From Mesostigma viride (taxonomy: Eukaryota; Streptophyta; Mesostigmatophyceae; Mesostigmatales; Mesostigmataceae), in the NCBI GenBank assembly GCA_009746045.1, contig RPFO01000050.1, positions 4,395,039 through 4,459,038 on the forward strand: 64,000 bases of DNA, in the 5' to 3' direction. This document shows positions 34,765 through 46,867 of this stretch, in pieces. Both the position numbers and the translations under genes were made by a program. The notes under the pieces are model-generated. The model was not told the origin of the DNA and did not search any database. It saw only the letters and a program-made list of their open reading frames with translations. Position 1 is the first letter of the stretch, and each line of letters starts with the position of its first letter.

Positions 34765-35215
34765 GGGTGGTGGTACACAAATACCGTACAGGTGGTACCA
34801 TACACAACTGCAGCCAGGACAACAGCCGGGCGCTGCGTACCTGCCGTGGGAAGGAGGGGGTGGTACACAAATACCGTACAGGTGGTACACAACTGCAGCC
34901 AGCACAACAGCGAGTCGCTGCGTACCTGCCGTGGGAAGGAGGGAGGTGGTACACAAAAACCGTACAGGTGGTACACAACTGCAGCCAGCACAACAGCGAG
35001 TCGCTGCGTACCTGCCGTGGGAAGGAGGGGGTGGTACACAAATACCGTACAGGTGGTACACAACTGCAGCCAGCACAACAGCGAGTCGCTGCGTACCTGC
35101 CGTGGGAAGGAGGGAGGTGGTACACAAAAACCGTACAGGTGGTACACAACTGCAGCCAGCACAACAGCGAGTCGCTGCGTACCTGCCGTGGGAAGGAGGG
35201 GGGTGCTACACAAAT
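34765..35215. repeat. Tandem repeat of about 86 bp (x5) with alternating units
   Basis: TGGTACACAAA starts at 34771, 34861, 34947, 35032 and 35118, and as TGCTACACAAA at 35204. Units alternate between AAATACCGTAC and AAAAACCGTAC, so the higher-order period is about 171 bp. Core CTGCAGCCAGCACAACAGCG. Open on both strands, with no coding evidence. Confidence 0.9.
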
Positions 35216-35945
35216 ATCCGACCTATATATTAGCGATAGCCGCCGCCTATTAAACAGGTCCTATTCATCACGAGCGTCAACGCCCCGTCATCGCCCCGTC
35301 ATCGCCCGGCCGAGGGCCTTAACCTGTTAACTGTTTATTCGGAGTGATAGTCAACGACCTATACTACCAATAGCTGCCGCATATCAAACATCGGTTTTTC
35401 ATCACGCCCGTCGAGGGCGATGACGGTGACGGTCGTCACCGTCATCGCCCTCGACGGGCCAACATCTAAACTCTTCTCTTAATCAACAATCTATATTACC
35501 AATAGCCGCCGCCTATCAAACAGATCCTATTCATCACGCGCGTCATCGCCCCGTCATCGCCCCGTGATCGCCATGCCGAGCCAGCCGAGGGCCAACCTCT
35601 TAACTCTTTACATTTGTATTCGGAGTAGTAGTCAACGACCTATATTACCAATAGCCGCCGCATATCAAAAAGGTCGTATTCATGACGCCCGTCGAGGGCG
35701 ATGACGGTGACGCCGTCACCGTCATCGCCCACGGGCCAACATCTAAACTCTTCTCTTAATCAACAATCTATATTACCAATAGCCGCCGCCTGTCAAACAG
35801 ATCCTATTCATCACGCGCGTCAACGCCCCGTCATCGCCCCGTCATCGCCCCGTCATCGCTCCGTGATCGCCATGCCGACTGCCGAGGGCCAACCTCTTAA
35901 CTCTTTATTCGGAGTAATAGTTAACTGCCGGCATTGCCATACAAG
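35216..35945. repeat. Interspersed 130-150 bp repeats with long hairpins
   Basis: ATAGCnGCCGCnTATnAAAC recurs at about 35236, 35373, 35503, 35652 and 35783, followed by TATTCATCACG and CCGTCATCGCCCCGTCATCG. Between them 35406-35459 forms a perfect 25-bp stem with a 4-nt loop (GCCCGTCGAGGGCGATGACG arm start). A related hairpin with a shortened right arm lies at about 35687-35737. Confidence 0.85.
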
Positions 35946-37060
35946 AAGAAGCTCTCGATCCTAGGTATAGACTACCTCGGGTATCATCATCGTAATTGCT
36001 AGCATCGAGATCATTCATACCTACCGACGATGGCCAGCTGCAAAAGAAAAATGTCGACCAACAGACAGGACCTATCGCCGGGAACCCTCAAGGCAATAAG
36101 GGCGAGACAGGCTTTCACCGTTAAGTAAAGTTGTCCACATCGTGCTAAGGAATTTGTGCTAATCTATGAGTACCTATATGGACACTTTGTCGCATTTTTT
36201 ACATGGCAAATAAGCGATGTATGTGTCATGTAGGCTGCCATTGGTGCATGCATGCATGGGCCAGCAATGATGGTCAGAGGTACATTGTGCCTATGAGATA
36301 ACCATCGATTTGTTGATCAGCAAGTGATTCATTACGTGAGACAACAATATGTTTGGGGGCTAAGCTTCTTACATTGGTCACATGGCCCGCCATAATTGTT
36401 TTCTTATGTGTTTAAGGTTAGGGCTCTGTTCATGACTGAACGTCATGAACGCGCTCTATTCATGACATTGATTAATTGATTTTAATTAGTCTCATGTCCA
36501 TGTTGGGGGACCGGGATCTCTGAATTCCCCAAAGAAGATATAGTGGAAGTCCCCCAAGACGTCAATATCCGTCAAGACGTCAATAACTACATGTATGTCC
36601 ACAGCTCAGCTAGTAGTCTAAAATATGGGCCTCGAGCTAATCTTGCACGCAAGCAATGCCTATCATCAAGGATGAATTAATGCCTATCAACAAGGAGACA
36701 ATCATGCTTGTTAAATTTCCTAGGACCCACAACTGGGGGGTCGTAGTCTTTGACAATGTCCGCCTGGGCAACGCTACTAATCCTACATATCCGAGGTCCC
36801 ATGTATGAATAAGAGGGGTTGAGCGGATGACGCCAACAGTGTCTGTGCTCTGCATGTCAGCTAAAATCATATCGCGGAGACAAACATATGGCGGTATGTC
36901 CAATGTTGGCCACTGCGTCGCCTAACAGGTTGTTACATGGTCGGCAAGGGCCTGACCATGTAAGAAGATATCTCCCTGGCTGGCCAGTCCACAAGGAACC
37001 AGCAGGGACCTCATCTGAATCAACCTGATTTATTAACTAACTACTTAATTCATTTATTAA
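35946..37060. other. Interior of the CACTA-like element, unassigned
   Basis: AT-rich DNA with no domain-bearing frame; a few short repeats only (for example GTCATGAACGCGCTCTATTC near 36430-36470). Confidence 0.4.
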
Positions 37061-37061
37061 A

Positions 37062-37390
37062 CTCATGCCCCCATTAGGGAGTCAAGGAGCATTAGTTAAC
37101 CCCGATTCATTCATTAATTAATTATTTAAACACGTGCTCCCGTTGGGGAGTCACGGAGCACCGAAGTGCTTTTAATGCCTGTGTGTGCACAACAGGAGAA
37201 AGGGCAGAGACCCCCACTCTCCTTCATGCCTAAGGCATGCCACAGCTGCATTCGGGAACGCTAGCTAAACGGACACGCTAACGATCCGGCAATCTGTGGG
37301 TGCAATAAGACTCATGTGAGCATGGCATAACACTAGGAGCGTGGGCAAGTAATCTCATCATAGCCAGGACGTAGCATGGCTGTACTAGGA
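37062..37390 (-). repeat. Retroelement 3'-end copy, minus orientation
   Basis: 37135-37390 matches 29632-29890 (CTCCCGTTGGGGAGTCACGG, GGGCAGAGACCCCC, GGAGCGTGGGCAAGTA). The hairpin CTCCCGTTGGGGAG is at about 37137-37150 with an (AATT)/(AATG)-rich tail to its left. A more degraded tandem copy lies at 37062-37090. Confidence 0.75.
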
Positions 37391-37398
37391 CTATACCC

Positions 37399-38043
37399 CG
37401 ATGGATGGATGGATGGATGGATGGATGGATGGATGGATGGATGGATGGATGGATGGATGGATGGATGGATGGATGGATGGATGGATGGATGGATGGATGG
37501 ATGGATGGATGGATGGATGGATGGATGGATGGATGGATGGATGGATGGATGGATGGATGGATGGATGGATGGATGGATGGATGGATGGATGGATGGATGG
37601 ATGGATGGATGGATGGATGGATGGATGGATGGATGGATGGATGGATGGATGGATGGATGGATGGATGGATGGATGGATGGATGGATGGATGGATGGATGG
37701 ATGGATGGATGGATGGATGGATGGATGGATGGATGGATGGATGGATGGATGGATGGATGGATGGATGGATGGATGGATGGATGGATGGATGGATGGATGG
37801 ATGGATGGATGGATGGATGGATGGATGGATGGATGGATGGATGGATGGATGGATGGATGGATGGATGGATGGATGGATGGATGGATGGATGGATGGATGG
37901 ATGGATGGATGGATGGATGGATGGATGGATGGATGGATGGATGGATGGATGGATGGATGGATGGATGGATGGATGGATGGATGGATGGATGGATGGATGG
38001 ATGGATGGATGGATGGATGGATGGATGGATGGATGGATGGATG
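37399..38043. repeat. (GATG)n microsatellite, about 645 bp
   Basis: About 161 uninterrupted GATG units, open in all three plus frames (DGWM repeats) and on the minus strand (SIHP repeats). No coding role. Confidence 0.97.
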
Positions 38044-38249
38044 GCTTGTCTTACATGATGCAGTGGAACTTTGGTGCTGGAGGGTTAATTGTGGCCCGGT
38101 CTGGTTTAGCTTCAGTGCTCTCATGGCGGCCTTCATTTGTAATTATTTGAATGCATGCCCATTGGGCCATGCATAGTGTATATTTTTTACGCATGCACGC
38201 CCATTATGTATCGCTGGGTCCATCCCATCAATGCTTGTTTATTGCCAGG

Positions 38250-38830
38250 TCTGGTGTAAGTAAGTTAGTACTTGCGTGTCATGCGCATGGGCATGTTTAG
38301 AGTACTATGCTAATCTCTTTAGAAACATAATTACACGGAAGTTACAAATCTCATCTGCATCATGCCCCAAGACACTACATTAAAGAATCAAATAAAATTA
38401 TAACATGCCTCCGTTGGGAGATCATGCAGCACATGCATATTCCTTGCTGAATGGGTAGAGGTGGGTCAAGCCGCAACATCGAAATAAGCTAACTCTAAGC
38501 TATCTAGTCTACAAAATCCTCACTACACTTCTCCCCAAAGCGCCCCTTCCGCTTTGGGGGAGGGGGCTTACCCACATGGGCTGGCGTGTGAGCCGGGACA
38601 TTGGTCTTCCACCTCTTCTTGTTCTGCATAGGAACAGAGAGCGAAGAAATGCGGTGTGGGGACCCCTTCTCGTGGTAATGCGTTACATGTACTCCCCACC
38701 GGGCTTTGCTCTTCATGGGTTCATAAAGACAACAATTATTCAGTAAGAATTTAATAAATTAGGAACATATATCCGTTGGGAGTCACTGTTACACATATAC
38801 CTGAAAAGGGGCATATGATTTTAAATACAT
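38250..38830. repeat. Retroelement-derived modules
   Basis: 38256-38312 carries TAAGTAAGTTAGTACTTGCG and TGTCATGCGCATGGGCATG, as at 26622-26690. CTCCGTTGGGAG hairpins in minus orientation occur at 38409-38420 and (partial) 38772-38782, each beside AT-rich tails. Confidence 0.55.
38504..38716 (-). CDS. Possible coding exon, unknown product
   Basis: Minus-strand frame of 70 residues with protein-like composition: KARWGVHVTHYHEKGSPHRI, NKKRWKTNVPAHTP, KPPPPKRKGRFGEKCSEDF. No homologue recognised. It could be a last exon of the minus-strand gene at 38.9-40.9 kb or an independent remnant. It lies between two retroelement hairpins, which argues for caution. Confidence 0.25.
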   Translation of the reverse strand: MKSKARWGVHVTHYHEKGSPHRISSLSVPMQNKKRWKTNVPAHTPAHVGKPPPPKRKGRFGEKCSEDFVD

Positions 38831-38906
38831 TCTGAGCTACAACCTGCACGTGCATGGGTTTAGTTAACTGGCACCTATACTAGAGGCCTGACATGGGGTG
38901 GAGCTT

Positions 38907-40935
38907 CAGTGCTTCCCCGCCTTCTCCTTCTCCCACACTGGGTGCTCCGCGTCCTTCTTCTCCGGCCCTGCCCATGGGTGCACCGGCCCCGCCTCCTCCT
39001 TCTCCTCACGGGACGATTCGCGCTCCACGCATGGCTGCAGCATCAGTTAGCACGGGCAAGACATAGCAGTAACCGCGCTATGGCTGTTCTAGCACCAGCC
39101 TAGCAGACTGCCATGATCACTCAGCAAACCCACGACAGCTAAACCCTTGGCTGTCACAACCAGTCCATGCATCATTAAGTATGGGTACAGGGAAAGCTTC
39201 CCGCATATCCATGGCCATATGGATGGCAGCAACACAACGACTTGCCCCCTAGCCCCCCGTGCACACACAAAAACGTGGGTCGTGGCTTCCACGCCCCATC
39301 CGCCATGCATGCCAGCGCGTACCTTACTCGCATTCACACCGGGCTGCATCCCAGCGCCGTTGCTGTCCCCATGTGACACGTCGGCTGATTAAGCAGATAC
39401 ACAGCAGAGTCTGATGTAAACCGCTAAACCCCAAACCCATGCAGACCACAGTCAAGGACGCGTGCATGTCAAGCCATGCCAATTGTGAACCGTACAGCAA
39501 TTTACTTTTCAAGCCTGAAGAGGTGGATAGCAGATACTAGCCTGGAAGAGGTTACAGGGGCACATGTCCATTAGCGAGCGGAACAACACAGCTTACACCC
39601 TACAAGCGTACCGCACAATGTCCTCCTGCAATTGTCTGCAGATCTCCCAATGCCGCAGACATCTCCACTGCTCTCATGGCGATTGCAAATGCTTCATGCC
39701 GCTGACATCTCCACTGCTCTCATGGCGATTGCAAATGCTTGATGCCGCACCTCTGCTTACAGCAGAAAAGCTTCCTCCGGGCGAGGCACCTGACTGGAAC
39801 CAACACCCATTCCTTGGCTTCACAACGTGGCCATGACAGCATCGTGAATCTGCTTCGCCAACGCCCACACTTCAGGACCCGCGCCCTGCACCGCCATGGC
39901 CACAGGCTGCACCGCTGCAATCGATGCAGCATTCACTGCCTGCGCCGCACCATGTACTGCATGCACGAAAGCCAATCCTGGCTCGGTTATCATGGTCTTG
40001 CCCGATTCCTGCTGCTTCTTCTTCTTCGATGCGGTCATGCGCACTTTATACCCCTTCCTCTCCAAGCACGCCTTCAGCACCTGGCTCGTGCGGTGCTGAA
40101 TATGCTTCTGAAGGCGCGCCTTCTAAACACGAAATGTTGGCAATGTATGATTCCCAAACGGCATGATAGGCACATAATCAGTCCCATGAATTGCTTTGCG
40201 GCAGTCAATGCACCAGAACACCTGTTGAAAAAAGAAGGTTATGCACGCTAGCGATTACCCGCGGCAAGAAGCAATCAACACGCCTCGCTAACAACTGCAA
40301 CCACAATGTAATTCATGACGGGCCACTCACCGCTACCCTGCTCTCCTGCTTCAATGTCTCCCCATTCTCAAGGCCTCCATTGTAAACCTCTCCGTCTTCA
40401 CCATCGTCATCGTCTTCCTCTTCCTCCACTCCGACGTATCCGTGTTTCCTTTTCCTAAGATACCTAGGGTTGTTCAAGTCGTATGTGCGGCGTTGGCACA
40501 CTTCCAACAAAATTTTGGCCGCCTCTACCCATTACCATTTATTCGTACTATCATAACATATCCAGGCGTTTGAAAAATCATTCCCTCGTTCGAACTTCTA
40601 CCCCTGGGCGTCCATGACGAGGCAGTCACGACGGGACGCAGATGCACAAAAATAAAACAAGGCGACATCCCTTCAATCATTGACCAAAAAACAGAATACG
40701 CGCAGAACTTGGATTTCAACACCACGCACCCATTACCAGCGAGCACGGCTGGCCTGCAACCGCCATCATTTCATAACCAGAAGCCAGGGCCCACACTCCA
40801 TCCCGTTACCTCATCTTCCACGCACGGCTTCCGCTGCTTCCCTCTGCTCTTTCGCATTCTCCGCCAGCAACCTCGCCTTCTCCTCGTCCAACAATCCACT
40901 AAGAATAAAATCCCCTCTATTGGACGCCATTCAGA
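38907..40935 (-). CDS. Probable multi-exon gene inside the CACTA-like element, unknown function
   Basis: Minus-strand exon candidates. Exon A from the ATG at about 40935: MASNRGDFILSGLLDEEKAR then LLAENAKEQREAAEA, before GTGCGT. Exon B about 40528-40335: AAKILLEVCQRRTYDLNNPR, then an acidic run VEEEEDDDDGEDGEV, before GTGAGT. Exon C about 40220-40130: VFWCIDCRKAIHGTDYVPIM, then PFGNHTLPTF. Exon D about 40125-39820: KARLQKHIQHRTSQVLKACL, then ERKGYKVRMTASKKKKQQ. Further coding-like pieces: AFAIAMRAVEMSAALGDLQT (about 39680-39620, its start duplicated in tandem), SHGDSNGAGMQPGVNASK (39380-39327) and CVERESSREEKEEAGPVHPW to a stop near 38907. Long helical, charged segments suggest a DNA- or protein-binding accessory factor. 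The function is not known and borders are approximate. Confidence 0.4.
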
Positions 40936-41622
40936 CGAACTTTGCTAGCGTCTTTTCACCGGCCCCAGCACACATAATCTATAGCCGCTTAATGACAACG
41001 GCCGACAACGACAACTGCTGAATAGGCGAAAAAGGCTGATAACTACATTTTTATATTTCGCTGCATTTGCTAATAGACACGCACGTTCTCCCACTTCTCC
41101 ATTACAATATAATTATCCATCTGGCCGTGTACAGGCAAAGATCCCCGAAGTAGCTTACTGAAACGTATCTTACAGCATCGGATCACTGGCACCTAATCTA
41201 CAGGTGGTAGATTACCAACCAAGACCCGTCGCGGTAATTTACTCTGTCGGTAATGTACTACCAAAGATGTGCAGTCGTAACGTTACTCTTACTTACGGCT
41301 AGTAAAATTACTACCAATCATCCTACGTAGTAATGATTACGGCGTTGGATCTCACGCCTCGGATCTAGGTAGTAAGATAAGACCTCGTAATTTACGCCTC
41401 GGATGCGCGGACCAGGATAAGCCCAGCCCACTTGAGATCTTTCATGACCTCATGGGCAAAAACAGGATCTTTACCCACATGCCCAATGACAACCCCTTAG
41501 AAGTCCAGTGGCTTCCGTGGTCTAGTAAGGCTCCGTTTTAGCCACTGACATCTTGATACCCTAGGCTTAGCAGGGATTAACTACTGGCTATATTTGGAAT
41601 AAACGTACACCTATTTACCTGG

Positions 41623-41671
41623 AATTTACGCCTCGGATGCTTTTTACCACCCTCGGACGAAAAGTATAGTG
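41623..41671 (-). repeat. Right terminal inverted repeat (49 bp)
   Basis: Exact reverse complement of 30931-30979, ending CGAAAAGTATAGTG at 41671. Confidence 0.95.
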
Positions 41672-44600
41672 TGGGGCCCATCCGCAGGGCCGGGCTGCGG
41701 CCCGCACAGCCAATTAGGCACCTACTACTTAGGTGGGACAGGCCCAGCGATCTGACGCGCCGGGCTGCGGCCGCACGTTCAAAGAGCAGCTAGAAGAGGA
41801 CATGAGGGGCTCCGGCCTCTCTGTAACATGAAAAAAGATGCTGAAAAAGGCCTGCATGCAGATCTGCGGGCAAGGGTTGTAGAGGACGACGATCCCCCTC
41901 CAGTGGGGTAGAGGCGGCCGTCACCCATCGTGGGAATAACGCCCCGCGGCGCGACCGCTACTACTATAACTAGGCTCTACAGTGCTACATGGCATGTCCC
42001 TCGGTATGCTAGTTTATATGCTGAGGCCGATTAGTCACGTGTGTTAATTTACATGTGACCACATCACGTGAGCATAAGTCCCGAGTTTGATGGGAATAGG
42101 ATGGAATGGATGAAGCTAGCTAGCTACCTACTGTTCCTATAGTGACAGGGTTGTGTGGGCACCACAGCCCGAATCGCTATGATGAATGCCAAACTCGGGG
42201 TCAAACGCGGAGCCCCCACGGACTAGTTGTGGGTCAGACTGGTCAGTCCTTCATCACTACCCGCCACCTATTCTTGCGAGCCATCTGCCTGACTGCCTCC
42301 ATACTGCAGACAAACCAGGAGGCTGCCCAGGCGTGCCGCCCGTCCCGCCTACTAGGGTAGCACATGTCCATGCCTAGCCCTATCACGGCCGGAAAGTCCA
42401 CGGATGGCGGCCCGGCCGTGCGCAGCGGCCTGGGGCACATGCATGCACCATGTGTCAGAGGACAGAAAACCCGGGCTGTGTGGGCTTGGTGCCAGCTAAG
42501 TCTATTTGAATGACTGATCGATCGGTCTACCTGATCTGTGCGGGCCAGGTGCCCGGCTGCAGGCCTACCATGCAGGCGCAGGCCTGTGTAGGCAGCCTGT
42601 AAGAATGTGGGATCAAACAAATGATAAATCTGGCAGCGTGCAAACCGTCATTGCTAATTTGCAAACCGAATGGGATATTGTAAAGCGCCTTGCGCAGCAT
42701 ATCTTGGTGGCGTTGCCATTCGGAGTCGTTACTCCATGAGCTCCTGCATCAGCATCCATGTCTCGGCGCCGTAGTAGGTCAGCATCGTCAGAATGACGCG
42801 CCTTAAACAGGTCGGCCGCTTGACGCGATCTGGGGTAGGGCGGGGTTGCTCTGCATGGCCACCATGCACCAGCGGTGTTCATGGAGCTGCGCCCACGCCA
42901 TATATCAAGGATCGAGACAACCAGCGCAGGCCAGAAATCAGGAGAATCCAGACCAATGATGGTAGCTCGAGCCTGCCGTTATCTTTTCCGCTTTTTCGAG
43001 TCATTCAGGATGATGAACATGAATGGATATGGAAATGTGTAGCCTTGCATGTGCATAATTGAACTGGCTTACGTGTAGATCGAGCGACTAGATGACCTGC
43101 ATAGACGGTAGGGCCAAAACAACTTGCTTGATCATGCAGGGCGTGTGTTTCGAGCCTCAAGTTGGCCGGGAGACGGGAGTGTCTACTAGTCGCATGAGCA
43201 GTGTAAAAAGATTCGACCGAATATTATCTGAATAGTCTAAAGATTTGGTTTTTGGCCTCTTCTGATGGAATCCGAATATTACCTAGTAATTACCGAATAA
43301 TGGCCGAATAGTGCGTTTTTTGGTCCACAACCCCATCAAATCCCGAATCCGAATACCCTCGAATCTTTTTACTTTAGTGGTGAGCACCACGCCATAAACC
43401 GCGCTATCCGGGTCGTCATGTCGTCTTGCAGTCGGGAAGCCAACTGCCTAGCAGCTTGAATGAAGCGGCCTGAAGTAGGCCGGTAATTTACCTCCGGGTG
43501 TCATCTAAGAGGCGGAGTGGGGGTGGGGGCCCGGCCAGACCGAGGGCCATGGCCTCCATTTTGGGCCGGACGGGCTGATTTCCATCGACCGACAGCACGA
43601 GCCTCAAGCGCCAGGCAGACTAAGTTCCGGCTTCTCAACATGAGCTAGCGTGATGTCGTCGGCATAAATGGGGTCTGACAGCGAGTAAATCCTGATGGTT
43701 GGTCGGCCCCGCCCTTTACCCAAGCTCGTTCTTGATCACTAGTCTAGGCCACAGTAAGCATGGCCAGCAAGCAGAGCAAAGCGGCGGGCACGTGCCGAGC
43801 GCATCAACACAATCCACTACAATAATAAACAGGTTAACGGTGACAGGACACAAACCTGCCAAGCAGACGCCAGTCTGCAGACTTGGACATGCCGCATGGT
43901 GGGGTAATGCCGTGTTGAGTGCGCACCGACTAAGTGGTCGACCCCTCATACAGCGTGCGGAGCCGACAGTAATCAGGGTAGTGGGGCCGGCCGCGAGCAC
44001 GAGCAAGTGACAGCCCATATATAGAGCAGCCTAGCGGACAGAATCAAAAGCCTTGACGAAGTCGATCGACGAAGATCAGGATGGCGGGAAACTCACCTTG
44101 AATTAATCAAGCTTGCGGGAGCGCAATTTCCTCGGCAAAGAGACAATTCAGAGAGCGACGAAGATGGCGGCCATGACGGTGTTGCGCCCAGGACAAGAGC
44201 CCATTGGCGACTCTCGAGAGCACCTTATTGGGGATCCCCAATAAGGTGACGGTCGAGAGCAGAACGAAGGCGGTTGAGGATCGTGTGGATGAACAACTTG
44301 CATGAGCGCGGTGCGCTCTGGATGCACAGACTGTCCTCGCTATACTCGGTGGTTCAATGGCGGGGTCGTCAGGGGAACCTTTGTTTTTGTACAGCATAAC
44401 TACGGTAGCTGTGCTGCCACGCAGGAACATTGCAATGTGGTCGGCGCGTCGGCAAGCAGGATCTGGATTGTGCACAGACGTCAAGCAGGAACCCCGGTCT
44501 TGAGCGCCGTCAGCTTATTAATCACCGGGGCTGCTGGTCAGGTCCTACGGCGGCTTACATTAGGGGAGTTGTTTGGCGGCGGCCGATGTGCTGCAGTGCC

Positions 44601-46602
44601 CTGCAGCTCGGTCTCGGTGAACGGCGGTAGCTCGTCGGGGTCGGCCAGTGACCAGGGGTTCCGTCACTGAGGGGCGGGTACGTGTAGTCCCATGCTTAGT
44701 GGCGGACGGCGTGGGCGGCGCAGCCTGGTACGCGCGCGCCGCAGGCGCCAGGCAGGCGGCCTCCAGCAGCCCTGGCAAGCAGTGGAGGCAGCGGGGGCCC
44801 GGCGGCGCCGAGCATGCAGCCGGGCCACTGGGAGGAAGACCACCGGTTCAGCTGCTCAGTGCTGCGGTGCGGCCAGAGAGCGTCTGGGGCGCCGGCCAGT
44901 GCGTGCCGCCAGCTGGCCGTTAATTGGGCGTCGCGCTGCCGCGGATCTGGCCAGGCGTACTTGCCGTGCTGGTCCTCGAAATCATTGGGCGAAGTACATA
45001 TTCACGGACGTGTCCAGAGCCCCGCGGTCCTGCTCCTTCGTTGCCTGCCGGAATCATGGCCAAGTGGTACTCCTCCGTGAGGTGACAGTGCGTAGCCGCT
45101 ACGCACTGTCATAGCCGCTACGCCCAGGGTGGGGTCGTGGTCGTCGCGGAGGGCGTGCCGTGCCTGGATGACTGCGGGGAGCTGGTCACAGGCTCAGCAG
45201 TGGTGAACTTAGCGGGGCGGACGCCGGGGCCGGGGCAGCCGAGTCCCGGCTGTGGGCATGCTGCCAGCTTGCCAGCTAGGTCAGTGCCCGCAGCTAGGCG
45301 GAGGCCCGGCGCCGGGCCGGCCGACAGCTAGCGGCCAGCCGGGCCATCATTGGCTGTCCGGGATGTCCGCATGCAGCGCGTCGCAACGAACTCCGCGACG
45401 CGCTTGTGGGCAAGTTTTTCGGGGAAGTCTTCCAGAGCTTTGCCATGCACTGAGCTAGATTTCTCAAGCACTGGCTGCAGTTTCCGCAAATCAGGTGGTG
45501 CCACGTGCTCATGAAGGACTGTGCGAGGGGAATCGCATCTGACGCGGATGCGTGGGGTTACTAGTGATATGCGGTGGTATGGGATGGGAGCGCACAAGGG
45601 GGATCAGTCGCGTGCGAGCGGGCAGCTATAGTGCAGATCCTTGGTGGCGCTTGCAAATCACAATAATTAGTCGAGGTAGCGTCAGTGCCATGCATTTGGC
45701 GAGATGTGTGTGACCATGCAGAGCATCATGACTATGCAGAAAGCGGGTCCTGGAAACAGCACCATATCGCCTGTCGTAAGCAAATCAGCTAAAAAGGTGC
45801 AGTAGTACGTGTTGCCATTGTTGGAGTCCGTACCGTCGTGGGCGTGCTGACATCCTCCAGTATACCATGTGGAAGCGTACGTTGCGTTGGCGTCCATGCA
45901 GTAGCCACTGAGAGCGAAGTCAGTAGTTGCGACCATGCAGCCTAGCTGCAGGGGTGCCGTAACGAGAAACTGGCAAACTTCGCCAGTTTCTCCAGCTCAA
46001 CAGCTCAACAGCCTAAAAAAAAAAAAGAAGTCCTTGCGTCATCTTGTTCAGGGTGGCCGGAGACTGCGCGGTGCGTAACCGACGCCCTTGCACCATCAAG
46101 GCGTATAGGTAGAGTGGCCCTCGATCCACAGAATGGAACTGTGGCAATGAGGACTGAGGCGGGCATTGACCAGCTGGGGCTCGCCCATGTGGCGTACGAC
46201 AAGCGGGGAGCAGATCCTCGAGGAGGCCGATGCCCCCGTTCCCAGCGCCGGCGCCGCCCTCCATATATAATAAAACCGCCAGCCGTCAATCTTGTCAGCA
46301 TTGAGGCCAGTAGAGCTCAAAGCTGTGCGCCGGTGTTCATACTGTCTTCAATGGATTCCCATGCAGGAATCATTGCGATGTTACAGTTGTCGATGCAGAA
46401 ACCAATAAGATTGGAGACTCGATGGCACTGCTGACAGTCGTCACTGCGCAGCTGAGGCAGTGACAGCGGTCAGCGTCTGAGGCTGGAGCACGTGTGGGCG
46501 TTGAAGGTACGTGCATGGCGATGACCATTGGCCCGGGTTGACCGAAAGGCGAAAAGCGGGGGGGCATGCGGGCATGGATGGGGGGCGGAGATAGAGCAGC
46601 TG
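41672..46602. other. Unassigned intergenic DNA
   Basis: No supported gene. Contents noted: a copy of a dispersed sequence at about 42912-42950 (GACAACCAGCGCAGGCCAGA), repeated at 48503-48546; a perfect 28-bp palindrome at 44221-44248; a hairpin at 45084-45110 (GACAGTGCGTAG arms, CCG loop); and a hairpin at 45963-45991 (GAGAAACTGGC arms). Open frames of 60-140 codons in 44.3-45.5 kb show no recognisable domain and follow GC content. Confidence 0.5.
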
Positions 46603-46707
46603 GGTGGTGATGGGGGTGGGGGTGGGGTGGGGGTGGGGGGGGGGGGGGGGGGGGGGGGGGTGGGGGTGGGGGGGGGGGGGTGGGGGTGGGGGTGGGGGTG
46701 GGGGGTA
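46603..46707. repeat. G-rich run (GGGGGT)n with a long poly-G
   Basis: TGGGGG units and uninterrupted G-runs (about 46637-46661). Strong quadruplex potential on the plus strand. Confidence 0.95.
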
Positions 46708-46867
46708 GGGGTACAGTACCTGATTACCGCGTTAAGATGCGATCGACGCCTGAAATTTGGCGTCGCAACTTGATGCGGTAACGCAACTTAACGGTATAGA
46801 ATTAGGCTAGCATGATTCCCAACCCCTCCTCCTCTAATGGACTTCTATCTATATATACGGCATTTGA

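Noticed and set aside
37376-38176. Open frames of DGWM or SIHP repeats, and similar HSFI, LTYL, GVG and THPP frames elsewhere
   Set aside because: They are translations of tetranucleotide microsatellites with no start context or flanking coding sequence.
42100-46000. Open frames of 60-140 codons (for example 44302-45114) as genes
   Set aside because: No domain, no splice-consistent extension and composition typical of GC-rich noncoding DNA. Not enough to call.
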